The translations under genes and the position numbers were made by a program. Below are positions 26,394 to 35,486 of a stretch of DNA of 64,000 nt, one piece after another. The notes beneath the pieces are model-generated. The model was given only the letters and a program-made list of their open reading frames with translations, did not search any database and was not told the DNA's origin. The stretch comes from Ulvibacter sp. MAR_2010_11 (GTDB lineage Bacteria > Bacteroidota > Bacteroidia > Flavobacteriales > Flavobacteriaceae), in contig NZ_PHTY01000001.1 in the NCBI RefSeq assembly GCF_002813135.1, positions 243,501 through 307,500 of the forward strand, in the 5' to 3' direction. Every line of letters starts with the position of its first letter. Within the stretch, counting starts at the first letter, position 1.

Positions 26394-26412
26394 GTTGATT
26401 AATTCTCTATTT

Positions 26413-26443
26413 TCAAATTTCAAATTCCAAATTCCAAATTCCA
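26413..26443. repeat. CAAATTY heptamer array
   Basis: About four units of a 7-bp sequence (CAAATTT/CAAATTC) lie directly in front of the epimerase start. They abut the CTCACNN array, which has the same 7-bp period but a different sequence. On the minus (sense) strand they read GAATTTG. Confidence 0.7.
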
Positions 26444-26453
26444 CTTCTCCCCG

Positions 26454-26543
26454 CTCACCTCTCACCTCTCACTACTCACTCTTCACGACTCACTACTCAC
26501 TACTCACATCTCACATCTCACGTCTCACTTCTCACAACTCACC
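26454..26543 (-). repeat. GTGAGNN heptamer array (13 units)
   Basis: On the plus strand twelve full units and one partial unit of CTCACNN (one TTCACGA variant) run in perfect 7-bp phase from 26454 to 26543. On the minus strand, the sense of the flanking genes, they read GTGAGNN. They begin immediately after the TAA of the dehydrogenase gene (26546-26544). Positions 6-7 of the unit vary freely and positions 1-5 are nearly fixed. Confidence 0.9.
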
Positions 26544-27830
26544 TTACAACCTTCCATCAATCTGATCCTTCGGAAGAAACGATTTTACATCGAACACTAC
26601 TGAAGTATCGGCAGTATAAGAATTTATTTTAAAATCTCTGAATGCCTCATGCGCAACGGTCAGGATAACTGCATCGTACTTGGGTTTCAGATTATTTTTT
26701 TCTGAACACAAAGAAATTCCGAACTCGTGTTGTACCTCATCTTTATTTGCCCAGGGATCGTACACATCGACATTCAGGTTGTATTTTTTCAATTCTGAAA
26801 TCACATCGATTACCTTACTGTTTCGAATGTCCGGACAATTTTCTTTAAATGTAATTCCCAACACTAGCACATTGCCGTTTTTCACTCTAATGTCTTTTTG
26901 AATCATCAGCTTTACCACTTCATGCGCCACATAACTCCCCATACCGTCGTTCATACGCCGTCCGGCCAGTATAATTTCGGGATTATATCCTTCCTCCGTT
27001 GCTTTTTGAGCCAGGTAATAGGGGTCGACTCCAATACAATGTCCGCCCACCAGACCCGGTGAAAATTTTAAAAAGTTCCATTTTGTTCCGGCTGCTTCTA
27101 ATACGGCCTGGGTATCTATATCGAGTAATCTGAAAATTTTGGAAAGTTCGTTTACAAAGGCAATGTTGATATCACGCTGGGAGTTTTCAATTACTTTGGC
27201 AGCTTCAGCAACTTTTATGGAAGGTGCCAAATGAGTTCCGGCAGTAATTACGGAAGCGTACAACTTGTCGATATAAGTAGCTGCTTCGGGAGTAGACCCC
27301 GATGTCACTTTTAAAATCTTAGTCACGGTATGTTCCTTATCACCCGGATTGATTCTTTCGGGGGAATAACCTGCGTAAAAATGGGAATTGAATGTAAGGC
27401 CAGACTTCGCTTCCAAAATAGGAACACAAATATCTTCGGTCACGCCGGGATAGACAGTAGATTCGTAAATAACGACGTCTCCTTGCTTTAAAATACTCCC
27501 AACAGTTTCACTCGCTTTCACTAAAGGTGTTAGAACCGGCTGATTGTATTTATCGGTTGGTGTAGGAACTGTTACAATAAAAACATGTGCTTCGGCCAGA
27601 TCTGAAATTTTATCGGAAATAACAAGACCGGAAGTTTCGGTAACTATCAAAGATTTTTTCAGATCATCACTTTCTATTTCCAGGGTATGATCTTTTCCGT
27701 TGTTAAGTTCGGAAACCCTTTTTTCATTGATATCGAAGCCAATAACTTTATATTTTGAAGCGAATGCCACCGCCAATGGAAGTCCAACGTATCCAAGTCC
27801 GATGATGGCAATAATGGGGTCTTTTGTCAT
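26544..27830 (-). CDS. UDP-N-acetylhexosamine 6-dehydrogenase, TviB/WbpO-like
   Basis: Nucleotide-sugar dehydrogenase of 428 residues that oxidises C6 of a UDP-HexNAc to the uronic acid with two NAD. The N-terminal IAIIGLGYVGLPLAVAFA (7-24) is the NAD site, GYSPERINPGD and the catalytic-Cys segment GLVGGHCIGVDPYYLA (near 260-275) the active site, and the C-terminal UDP-binding domain follows. The sequence is of the Vi-polysaccharide type rather than the UDP-glucose type. The adjacent epimerase completes a route to UDP-GalNAcA-like donors. Confidence 0.9.
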   Translation of the reverse strand: MTKDPIIAIIGLGYVGLPLAVAFASKYKVIGFDINEKRVSELNNGKDHTLEIESDDLKKSLIVTETSGLVISDKISDLAEAHVFIVTVPTPTDKYNQPVLTPLVKASETVGSILKQGDVVIYESTVYPGVTEDICVPILEAKSGLTFNSHFYAGYSPERINPGDKEHTVTKILKVTSGSTPEAATYIDKLYASVITAGTHLAPSIKVAEAAKVIENSQRDINIAFVNELSKIFRLLDIDTQAVLEAAGTKWNFLKFSPGLVGGHCIGVDPYYLAQKATEEGYNPEIILAGRRMNDGMGSYVAHEVVKLMIQKDIRVKNGNVLVLGITFKENCPDIRNSKVIDVISELKKYNLNVDVYDPWANKDEVQHEFGISLCSEKNNLKPKYDAVILTVAHEAFRDFKINSYTADTSVVFDVKSFLPKDQIDGRL

Positions 27831-27886
27831 TTTTAATTAAATTTTTTAAAGTTTTAAGCTGTAAGCAAAATTAAAATTTATCACAA

Positions 27887-27942
27887 ATCACTCGTCATTG
27901 TTCACTCTTCACCTCTCACCCTTCACCATTAACTACTCACCA
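27887..27942 (-). repeat. GTGARNN heptamer array (8 units)
   Basis: Eight 7-bp units of the plus-strand form YTCACNN, several degenerate, run in phase from 27887 to 27942. In the sense direction (minus) they read GTGARNN. The first sense unit contains the TGA stop codon (27939-27937) of the sugar transferase gene. Confidence 0.75.
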
Positions 27943-28536
27943 CGAACTCCCAAAAACAGAGCGAATAATATACTTCACATCTCCCACCAAACTCCAATTC
28001 TGAATATACGCCTTGTTAATAGCGACTTTATCCGGCCAGATTACGATATCGTTGTATTCCTTTGGATTGGATTGTTGCACTAACAAATTATCTTCATTCC
28101 TGTATGTTAATGTTGCAGGTCCGGTAATTCCGGGTTTAATTGACAAAATAATTTTATCATCACCTTCAAGCTTATCTGCATATCCGGATATATCGGGTCG
28201 AGGTCCCACCCAACTCATATCACCCAGCAGTACATTAAACACTTGAGGCAATTCGTCCAATTTTGTGCGTCGTAGCCAGCTGCCGAATTTTGTTTCACTT
28301 TGCTTTATTTCCAAAACATCCACATGATGAGAACCCTTTAAAGAACGGATTTTATACAAGGCGAAGGGTTTCCCGTGTTGCCCAATACGTTGTTGTACAA
28401 AGAAACCATTACTACCGGTACTTAGCGTTGCCAATACAGTCAGCAAAATTAATGGAATAATTGCAAAAGGAAGTATAAGTATCGAAAAAGATAAGTCGAA
28501 AATGCGCTTCAGTACAAGCTGTCGTCTTGTAAGCAT
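27937..28536 (-). CDS. Small phosphoglycosyl transferase (initiating sugar transferase)
   Basis: Monotopic phosphoglycosyl transferase of 199 residues, the size of PglC. A re-entrant membrane helix (residues ~12-38), KIRSL, the catalytic Asp94-Glu95 in KLDELPQ, and VGPRPDI (110-116) are all present. It would move a sugar phosphate from a UDP-sugar to undecaprenyl phosphate and so start the repeat unit. It sits between Wzc and the dehydrogenase genes, which suits a UDP-HexNAc-derived first sugar. Its stop codon lies inside a heptamer repeat. Confidence 0.9.
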   Translation of the reverse strand: MLTRRQLVLKRIFDLSFSILILPFAIIPLILLTVLATLSTGSNGFFVQQRIGQHGKPFALYKIRSLKGSHHVDVLEIKQSETKFGSWLRRTKLDELPQVFNVLLGDMSWVGPRPDISGYADKLEGDDKIILSIKPGITGPATLTYRNEDNLLVQQSNPKEYNDIVIWPDKVAINKAYIQNWSLVGDVKYIIRSVFGSSW

Positions 28537-28573
28537 ACCATTGTAATTATTCTTCAGGTTAGAAAAAAAAGGC

Positions 28574-31039
28574 CTATTTATTTTTACTGAAAAATTTCTT
28601 CACCTTCTGAATGAACGTTAATTTTCTTTCATCTTCATGATATCCATTTCCATAGGCTCCATAGCCGTACCCGTAGCCATATCCATAACCGTATCCGTAA
28701 CCATAGCCGTATTTTGCCTTATCTTCAAAAAAGTTAAGGACAAAGCTTATGTTTTTAACTTCCCCGGTTCTATACTTTTCATTAATAAGCGCGAACATGC
28801 CTCTTTTCGTATAGTTTTGGCGCACCATATAAATAGTGGCATCTGCAAATTTGGACAATGCCAATGAATCTGAAACCAAACCGAGAGGCGGAGAATCCAG
28901 AATGATATAATCGTATTCCTTTTTTAAGTTTTCTATTAACTCTTCCATTCGCTCACTCATCAATAACTCTGAAGGGTTAGGCGGAATGGGACCCGAAGTG
29001 ATAATATCTAAATGCTCGACGTGCGATTTTTGCGTGATATTCTCCAGCGTCATATCGTTGATAAGATAATTCACAACACCTTTACTATTGTCTATATTAA
29101 AATCACCGAATATTTTTGGTTTCCGAAGATCCAGCCCCACTAATACAGTGCGCTTCTCACTTAAGGCAAATACCGAAGCGATGTTAATAGAACAAAATGT
29201 TTTTCCTTCCCCACTTACCGAAGAGGTTATAAGCACTGTTTTGGCGCCTTGAATTCCTTGTTTTCTGTAAATAAACTGCAGGCTGGAACGCAGTGCCCTG
29301 AAAGATTCTGCTATTGCCGACTTAGGCTTGTCCAGTACCGCCAGATTATTTTCCAATTTGATTTTACCAATAACACCCAAAATTGGAATCTTTGAAAGGC
29401 GTTCAATATCCTTGATGGTGTGGATTTTGGTATCAAAGAAAACGCGCAGGAAGGTCAAAACAAACGGAATTAAAAATCCGAAAAATGCGGCCAATAGATA
29501 ATTCAGCTGGGTATTGGGTCCAACTTTGGCGTCGCCCGTATCTTTGGCCGAATCGATTACGAGTACATCACTAACATTTGCCGCTTTTACCAACCCTGCT
29601 TCGCTTCTTTTGGCCAAAAACAAATTATATGTTCCCTGACTTAAATTATAGCGACGCTCAATTTTAAGTAACTCCTGTTGTTCTTTGGGTAATTTTTTAA
29701 TTTCATATTCATACTGGGCTATGTCCCTATTTATTCTCGTCTGTTCCTGTTTTTTTAATCCCTTGGACGAACTGATGTTTTCTAAAAGTACAACTTTGAC
29801 AGCATCAATTTGACGGTCAATATCTGCAAAAACAGGAGCGCCTTCTTTATAGGAATATTGCAGTTTATTTCGTTGCTCTGCTAAGGTAATGATACGGCCT
29901 ACGCCGGATACAATACTTCCTTCCGATATTCCAGCGACCGAGGGTGCAGGCACCTCACGATAATCTGATCTGCTTATCAAATAATCTTCGAGAATATTAT
30001 AATAATTAATTTCACGTTCTATGGCTTCCTTTTGCAAATCGAGCCCATTCAGTCTTGTATTAATTTCCTGTCCTTCGCTGTTTAAATCGAATATTGCATT
30101 CTTATCCCGAAAACGGTTTAATTCGTCTTCAACACTGGATAATTCTGCCGATTTCTCAGTTAAGCTACTATCAATAAAAGCTATGGTTTTAGTGGCGAAC
30201 AGATTCTTTCGTTCCAACATGTCCTCGCTAAGTACACCAACTGAAGTATTCAAGTAATCGACCAACCTCCTTTTGTTAACTCCGGTTAATCGAAGTCGCA
30301 GTACCGATGACCCATCCGATTCAGGCTGAACACTTATGGAAAGATACCTTTTTACGACCCCGTTATAATTGGAAAAACTCAAATAATAAGGTTTGTTAAT
30401 TCTAACGGGAACTTCCGGATTGGGGACAAACGTGGCATTGAAAAAGGGGAGCGTAATTCGTTCACCTATTTTATACTCTTTCTTAAAATTTTGCGCTTCA
30501 AGAAATAAATAACTCATTTCTTTGGTGCTATAATTTTGAAGGGCTTTTTGTCCTGCTTCAAATTGCCGACTCAGTGTAAATGTTACCGAATCTTTAAAAA
30601 CTACTATTAGTTGTTTGTTGATAATCTGTGGCAGTGTTGTATCTACTTCTACAATAAACGGAGTTTGCATATAAGCATCTTCCTGCTGGTACTTACCATC
30701 CTTAAAATAGTTGAGATAATACTGCAGGCGCTCCACAACTTTTTCGTTATGGGTTCTCGATTTTAATGTGATTACTGCAGTATTTACCTTATCTGTAGTT
30801 CCTCCCCAATTAAAGGTAAGACTTGTATTGGTAGTAAAAAAGGGATTCTGATCGTCCTTAATGGAAATCATATTTTCCATCTGATAGATGGGCAATTTTC
30901 GTACGTTGATATAATATGCAATCCCAAAAGCAATTAGCAAAGACACAAGAAATAAGGGCCAATAACTTAATACCTTTATAAGAAACCCTTTAAAGTCAAA
31001 GGTGGAGTGTACTTCATTTATATCAAATTCCTGACTCAT
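28574..31039 (-). CDS. wzc: Polysaccharide co-polymerase / tyrosine autokinase (Wzc)
   Basis: Inner-membrane BY-kinase of 821 residues. Wzz domain with TM1 at ~27-45, periplasmic coiled-coil region, TM2 at ~505-523, then the cytoplasmic kinase: Walker A SSVSGEGKT, Walker A' VLVGLDLRKPK, Walker B YIILDSPPLG. The tail holds nine Tyr-Gly dipeptides in a row plus two more Tyr (28640-28711), the autophosphorylation cluster. It controls polymer length and export together with Wza, whose stop codon overlaps its ATG (TAATG). Confidence 0.95.
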   Translation of the reverse strand: MSQEFDINEVHSTFDFKGFLIKVLSYWPLFLVSLLIAFGIAYYINVRKLPIYQMENMISIKDDQNPFFTTNTSLTFNWGGTTDKVNTAVITLKSRTHNEKVVERLQYYLNYFKDGKYQQEDAYMQTPFIVEVDTTLPQIINKQLIVVFKDSVTFTLSRQFEAGQKALQNYSTKEMSYLFLEAQNFKKEYKIGERITLPFFNATFVPNPEVPVRINKPYYLSFSNYNGVVKRYLSISVQPESDGSSVLRLRLTGVNKRRLVDYLNTSVGVLSEDMLERKNLFATKTIAFIDSSLTEKSAELSSVEDELNRFRDKNAIFDLNSEGQEINTRLNGLDLQKEAIEREINYYNILEDYLISRSDYREVPAPSVAGISEGSIVSGVGRIITLAEQRNKLQYSYKEGAPVFADIDRQIDAVKVVLLENISSSKGLKKQEQTRINRDIAQYEYEIKKLPKEQQELLKIERRYNLSQGTYNLFLAKRSEAGLVKAANVSDVLVIDSAKDTGDAKVGPNTQLNYLLAAFFGFLIPFVLTFLRVFFDTKIHTIKDIERLSKIPILGVIGKIKLENNLAVLDKPKSAIAESFRALRSSLQFIYRKQGIQGAKTVLITSSVSGEGKTFCSINIASVFALSEKRTVLVGLDLRKPKIFGDFNIDNSKGVVNYLINDMTLENITQKSHVEHLDIITSGPIPPNPSELLMSERMEELIENLKKEYDYIILDSPPLGLVSDSLALSKFADATIYMVRQNYTKRGMFALINEKYRTGEVKNISFVLNFFEDKAKYGYGYGYGYGYGYGYGYGAYGNGYHEDERKLTFIQKVKKFFSKNK
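28640..28711 (-). repeat. Tyr-Gly hexanucleotide repeat in wzc
   Basis: Nine consecutive TAY-GGN codon pairs, then Ala, Tyr-Gly, Asn-Gly, Tyr. Tyr codons alternate TAT/TAC and Gly uses all four codons, so the DNA is not a perfect repeat although the peptide is. Confidence 0.9.
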
Positions 31040-31833
31040 TATAATCGTATAAAAAGTAAAATAGTGGTTGTTAATGCAGTAATAACTGTTAAGATCGTGG
31101 TAAACGATTGCAGCCCGGTTGTTCCTGTCCCCAGTGCTTTTTGCGGTAACGGATTTATTAAGATTAAATCATTAGGTTGTATATAATAGTAAGGTGAGTT
31201 TGTAGCATTAATGGTAGTTAAGTCTATATGATGTACCTTCTGTCCTGCTGGATATTGCCGTATTATAACAACATTTTTTCGATCCCCTGTAATAGTAATA
31301 TCGCCACTATTGGCAATAGCTTCCATGATACTCACCTGGTCTCTGTAAATAATACGAGACCCCGGCCCGCCGATTTCACCATTTATTGTATATCGAATAC
31401 CAGCAAGTTTCACGGTAATAAATATATTGGCTTCTGCCTTAAAATAATCACGCAATAACCGTTCTTCAATATCTTTTCGAACTTCTTCAACTGTCAATCC
31501 CAAAACGGGAATTTCCCCTAAACTCGGCACTCTAATATTTCCATGTGGGTCTACTACAAAGCCATCATAATACAATCTTTCTTCTCCTGTGGCATTTGGG
31601 TTTGCATCATTTATCGGATTAAATATCCCTACTGTTTCCTGGTCCAAAGCTTTTACCCGAATGCTTAATAGGTCGTTTACCTGCAATCGATACGGTTCTT
31701 GTTTTTTTCGAATTGAAACCAAACTATCCGTCTGTGAAGCATCTTCTTGTAGGTAGGTTAATTGTTTGGTGGAAACACAGGAAGAAAAACAAACTGCAAT
31801 AAGTAGAAATAGAAACAGTAAGGTAGATCTCAT
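31039..31833 (-). CDS. wza: Polysaccharide export outer-membrane lipoprotein (Wza)
   Basis: Outer-membrane export protein of 264 residues. A signal peptide ends in the lipobox CFSSC (Cys19). The Poly_export domain follows (YRLQVNDLLSIRVKAL), then a SLBB-type domain (YTINGEIGGPGSRIIYRD). A C-terminal hydrophobic helix (TTILTVITALTTTILLFI) would span the outer membrane, as in Wza. The ATG at 31833 is chosen because it begins the signal peptide; in-frame codons further upstream overlap the divergent ABC-F gene. A TATATTTG box lies upstream on the minus strand. Confidence 0.92.
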   Translation of the reverse strand: MRSTLLFLFLLIAVCFSSCVSTKQLTYLQEDASQTDSLVSIRKKQEPYRLQVNDLLSIRVKALDQETVGIFNPINDANPNATGEERLYYDGFVVDPHGNIRVPSLGEIPVLGLTVEEVRKDIEERLLRDYFKAEANIFITVKLAGIRYTINGEIGGPGSRIIYRDQVSIMEAIANSGDITITGDRKNVVIIRQYPAGQKVHHIDLTTINATNSPYYYIQPNDLILINPLPQKALGTGTTGLQSFTTILTVITALTTTILLFIRL

Positions 31834-31938
31834 AGAAGGCAGGGTTGTATGTGAACAAATATAACGCAACCAAATTAATAATAAAACATATTTCACTTTA
31901 AGTGGGTAAAAACTACTTATTTTGCAAAAAATTGAATA

Positions 31939-33810
31939 GTGAACTATCTGTCTGTTGAAAATGTTTCGAAATCGTATGGCGAAAGGGTCTTGTTTACCGG
32001 GATTTCCTTCGGAATAAATGCCGGGCAAAAAATCGGGTTTATCGCTAAAAACGGTACAGGAAAAACATCTCTTTTAAATATCCTCTCCGGGGAAGACGCC
32101 CCGGATGAAGGCGAAGTGGTCTATCGTAAAAATCTGAAGGTTTCATTTTTATCCCAGGACCCCAAGTTAAACGCATCACTTACAGTCGAAGAAGCGATTT
32201 TCGATTCGGACAATCCCATCCTGAAAATTATTGCCAATTACGAAAAAGCAGTGCAAAATCCCGAAAACGCTGAAGCTTTTCAGGCTGCCTTCGAAAAAAT
32301 GGATGCCCATCATGCCTGGGATTTCGAAACGCGCTACAAGCAAATCCTCTTTAAGTTGAAGCTGGACGATCTTTCTCAAAAGGTTGCCAACATGAGCGGC
32401 GGACAAAAAAAGAGACTCGCCCTTGCGAATGCATTACTCAATCAACCCGATTTGCTTATTATGGATGAGCCTACCAACCATCTGGACCTGGAAATGATCG
32501 AATGGCTCGAAAATCTTTTCGCAAAAGAAAACATGACCCTTTTTATGGTAACGCACGATCGTTATTTTTTGGAGCGGGTTTGTAATGAAATAGTCGAACT
32601 GGACGAAGGAAATTTATACAGCTATAAGGGAAATTACAGCTACTATCTGGAAAAGCGTGACGCCCGAATTGAAAATCAGCTTACCGAAACCGAAAAGGCA
32701 AAACAACTCTATAAAAAGGAATTAGACTGGATGCGCCGCCAACCCAAGGCAAGAACTACCAAAAGTAAGTCAAGAATAGACGATTTTCACGAAATAAAAT
32801 CGCGCGCACATCAGCGTCGCAACGACCATGAAGTGCAATTGGAATTGAACATGGAACGTTTGGGCACCAAGGTAGTCGAACTCCATAACGTATCTAAGGC
32901 TTATGACGGGAAAGAACTCTTTCAAAAATTCGATTACCACTTTCTTCGAGGGGAAAGGATAGGAATTATAGGCAAAAACGGCACGGGAAAATCTACTTTT
33001 TTAAATATAATCACCGGCGCTATCAAACCCGATTCGGGGAAAGTGGTGATTGGAGATACCGTGAAATTTGGCTATTACACCCAAAAAGGAATTTCGATCA
33101 AGGAAGGACAAAAAGTAATAGATGTGGTCCGGGAATTCGGGGATTATATTCCGTTGAAAAAAGGCCGACAAATTTCGGCACAGCAGCTGCTGGAACGCTT
33201 TCTTTTTGACCGTAAAAAACAATACGATTTTGTAGAAAAACTAAGTGGTGGGGAACGCAAACGCTTGTATTTATGCACCGTGCTAATTAAAAACCCCAAC
33301 TTTCTTATTCTCGATGAGCCAACCAACGACCTCGATATTGTCACTTTAAATGTGCTCGAAAGTTTTTTACTGGACTTTCCCGGTTGTTTAATAGTGGTTT
33401 CTCACGACCGCTATTTTATGGATAAGATCGTGGATCATTTGTTTGTGTTTCGGGGAGAAGGAGAAGTACAGGATTTTCCGGGGAATTACTCCGATTTCAG
33501 AGTGTACGAAGACAGTGCTGTTGCCGAAAAAAGAGCAGAATCCGGTTCAGAAACAAAGCAGAAAAGCAACTGGAAAGAAGATTCCAATAAGGCGAAATTA
33601 AGTTATAGCGAACAAAAGGAATTTCAGAAGCTTGAAAAGGAAATTGCCAAGCTGGAAACTGAAAGAGAACTGCTTCAAAACAAATTTGCCACCGAAAAAT
33701 GGAGCGGTGATGAAATTGACAAGCAATCCAGAAATTTGCAAGACATTATCGATGCCGTAGAAACAAAAACTGAGCGATGGTTTGAACTATCGGCGAAGTT
33801 GGAGGAGTAG
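31939..33810 (+). CDS. ABC-F family ATPase (Uup-like)
   Basis: Soluble tandem ATPase of 623 residues. Two ABC domains carry signatures NMSGGQKKR and KLSGGERKR and Walker B ends LLIMDEPTNHLD and FLILDEPTNDLD. They are joined by a charged linker (RRQPKARTTKSKSRIDDFHE), and a C-terminal coiled coil (~545-623) is typical of Uup. Such proteins act at the ribosome or on DNA structures, not in transport. The start is GTG at 31939. It is divergent from wza and ends the capsule locus. A heptamer array follows its stop. Confidence 0.93.
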   Translation: MNYLSVENVSKSYGERVLFTGISFGINAGQKIGFIAKNGTGKTSLLNILSGEDAPDEGEVVYRKNLKVSFLSQDPKLNASLTVEEAIFDSDNPILKIIANYEKAVQNPENAEAFQAAFEKMDAHHAWDFETRYKQILFKLKLDDLSQKVANMSGGQKKRLALANALLNQPDLLIMDEPTNHLDLEMIEWLENLFAKENMTLFMVTHDRYFLERVCNEIVELDEGNLYSYKGNYSYYLEKRDARIENQLTETEKAKQLYKKELDWMRRQPKARTTKSKSRIDDFHEIKSRAHQRRNDHEVQLELNMERLGTKVVELHNVSKAYDGKELFQKFDYHFLRGERIGIIGKNGTGKSTFLNIITGAIKPDSGKVVIGDTVKFGYYTQKGISIKEGQKVIDVVREFGDYIPLKKGRQISAQQLLERFLFDRKKQYDFVEKLSGGERKRLYLCTVLIKNPNFLILDEPTNDLDIVTLNVLESFLLDFPGCLIVVSHDRYFMDKIVDHLFVFRGEGEVQDFPGNYSDFRVYEDSAVAEKRAESGSETKQKSNWKEDSNKAKLSYSEQKEFQKLEKEIAKLETERELLQNKFATEKWSGDEIDKQSRNLQDIIDAVETKTERWFELSAKLEE

Positions 33811-33814
33811 AATC

Positions 33815-33856
33815 GTGAAGAGTGAACGGTGAACAGTGAGCTGTTAGTAATGATAA
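33815..33856 (+). repeat. GTGARNN heptamer array (6 units)
   Basis: Six phased 7-bp units start at 33815, four bases after the TAG of the ABC-F gene: GTGAAGA, GTGAACG, GTGAACA, GTGAGCT, then the decayed GTTAGTA and ATGATAA. They read in the gene's sense direction. Confidence 0.8.
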
Positions 33857-33860
33857 AAAA

Positions 33861-33945
33861 CCTTCTGCTCTCCTTTTCAAGGGGACTTGTCCGAAGGACT
33901 GAGGGGTAAAGGACCACCCTGTCCCTCCTTTTTAAGGATGGGGAA
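33861..33945. repeat. Dispersed-type intergenic repeat
   Basis: Sequence between the ABC-F and methyltransferase genes with self-complementary parts: GTCC-GAA-GGAC near 33889-33898, CTCCTTTTCAAGGGG near 33869-33884, and TCCCTCCTTTTTAAGGATGGGG at the right end. I recall similar CCTCCTTxxxAAGGAGG elements in flavobacterial intergenic regions. It may carry a terminator role, but no clear hairpin plus T-run is visible. Confidence 0.45.
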
Positions 33946-33955
33946 ATAAATTAAG

Positions 33956-34726
33956 ATGCATCAACTAAAATCGTATATCAAATTTTTGGCAAGATCCACC
34001 AATCAACACGGGGTCCACTCACCTTTTGTCTACAACCTGGTCACCAAATGCTTTTACGATTCCACTGTTTACCCGGAATATAAAATCTTGAAAAACTTCA
34101 GAAAACAACTGCTCAAATCCTCTGAAACCATTGAAGTAACCGACTTTGGAGCAGGTTCCCGCGTTTTTAAATCGAATACAAGAAAGGTGTCACATATTGC
34201 CAAACATGCGGGAATTTCAGTAAAAAGACAGCAACTGCTGTTTAGGCTGGTTCGTTATTTTAAAGCTGAAAAATGTTTGGAGTTAGGAACATCACTAGGG
34301 TTAGCCACGGCGGCAATGGCTTTGGGAAATCCTTCAGTCAAGGTGCAAACCGTAGAAGGTTGCCCCAATACCGGCAAAACGGTAAAACGCTTTTTTGACG
34401 ACTTTTCAATGAATAACATTGAAATGCACACTGTTACTTTCGATACTTTTTTTACTGAAATCCATTCAGAAAAGTATGATCTTATTTTTATAGACGGAAA
34501 TCACGACAAGGCAAAAACACTTGAGTATTTTGAAAACTTACTGAAATTTGTCGCGAACAATTCGGTTTTGGTTTTTGATGATATTTATTGGAGCGCCGCT
34601 ATGACCGAAGCCTGGCAGGAAATTATACAACATCCCAAAGTGACCGTGAGTATTGATACTTTTTATTGGGGCATTGTATTCTTCAGAAAGGAACAAAGAA
34701 AAGAACATTTTACAATTCGTTTGTAA
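33956..34726 (+). CDS. Class I SAM-dependent methyltransferase
   Basis: O-methyltransferase-like protein of 256 residues. The N-terminal KSYIKFLARSTNQHGVHSPF is a conserved flavobacterial leader. The SAM domain has CLELGTSLGLATAAMAL (motif I, near 102-118), VQTVEGC for ribose binding, and YDLIFIDGNHDKAKT (motif after strand 4). Relatives are annotated as methyltransferase 24 types without known substrate. It stands between an ABC-F and a LolD-like gene and does not obviously belong to the glycan locus. Confidence 0.8.
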   Translation: MHQLKSYIKFLARSTNQHGVHSPFVYNLVTKCFYDSTVYPEYKILKNFRKQLLKSSETIEVTDFGAGSRVFKSNTRKVSHIAKHAGISVKRQQLLFRLVRYFKAEKCLELGTSLGLATAAMALGNPSVKVQTVEGCPNTGKTVKRFFDDFSMNNIEMHTVTFDTFFTEIHSEKYDLIFIDGNHDKAKTLEYFENLLKFVANNSVLVFDDIYWSAAMTEAWQEIIQHPKVTVSIDTFYWGIVFFRKEQRKEHFTIRL

Positions 34727-34799
34727 CAACAGCACACCCGCTGCGTCTTATGGTAAAAATAGTATCTTGCAAAAGATTTAAAACCGACCCCATCCCACT

Positions 34800-35486
34800 A
34801 TGAGTTTAGTCATTAAAATTAGAAATATCACCAGAGACTTTCCACTAGGGCAAGAAGTTGTTAAAGTTTTAAAAGGAATTGATCTGGATATTGAAAAAGG
34901 AGAATACGTTGCCTTAATGGGACCTTCGGGATCGGGAAAATCTACACTTATGAATTTATTGGGCTGCCTGGACACTCCAACTTCCGGCACCTACGAATTG
35001 AGTGGTCATGATGTGAGCGACATGAGTGACGATCAGCTTGCAGAAATAAGGAACAAAGAGATTGGTTTTGTATTTCAAACCTTTAATTTGCTTCCCAGAA
35101 CTACCGCTTTGGAGAATGTTGCCTTACCAATGGTCTATGCGGGTGCATCTAAAAGCGTTCGTACGCAACGCGCCGAAGAGGTTTTAAAAGACGTAGGACT
35201 GGCTGACCGTATGGACCACAAACCCAATCAGTTATCGGGTGGACAACGCCAACGTGTGGCTGTTGGGAGAGCTTTGGTAAACAAGCCTTCCATTATTCTT
35301 GCCGATGAACCTACAGGAAACCTCGACTCGATCACCTCTTTGGAAATTATGAATTTGTTTGATGAAATTCACAGGGCCGGAAACACTGTTATTATTGTAA
35401 CCCACGAAGAAGAAGTTGCGCAACACGCTCACCGTGTGATTAGATTGAGAGATGGCATGGTTGAAACTGATACCAGAAAGAAGTGA
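34800..35486 (+). CDS. ABC transporter ATP-binding protein, LolD/MacB type
   Basis: ATPase of 228 residues. Walker A is GPSGSGKS (near 41-48), the signature [15 protein letters not shown], Walker [13 protein letters not shown], and the switch His is in VTHEEEVA. It belongs to the o228/MacB-LolD group that powers lipoprotein release or tripartite export. No permease gene is adjacent, so its partner lies elsewhere. Its TGA stop lies inside the first unit of a GTGAGNN repeat array. Confidence 0.9.
   Translation: MSLVIKIRNITRDFPLGQEVVKVLKGIDLDIEKGEYVALMGPSGSGKSTLMNLLGCLDTPTSGTYELSGHDVSDMSDDQLAEIRNKEIGFVFQTFNLLPRTTALENVALPMVYAGASKSVRTQRAEEVLKDVGLADRMDHKPNQLSGGQRQRVAVGRALVNKPSIILADEPTGNLDSITSLEIMNLFDEIHRAGNTVIIVTHEEEVAQHAHRVIRLRDGMVETDTRKK

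Noticed and set aside
26394-26465. Longer N-terminus for the UDP-sugar epimerase
   Set aside because: The extra codons translate the 7-bp repeats. The NAD-binding domain starts normally from the ATG at 26393.
117-31833. Prophage or integrative element carrying the glycan genes
   Set aside because: No integrase, transposase, tRNA target or phage gene is visible. The pattern fits homologous exchange of a surface-glycan cassette.
31834-32028. Longer N-terminus for Wza
   Set aside because: The extension would overlap the start of the divergent ABC-F gene and bury the signal peptide and lipobox. The ATG at 31833 fits a lipoprotein.
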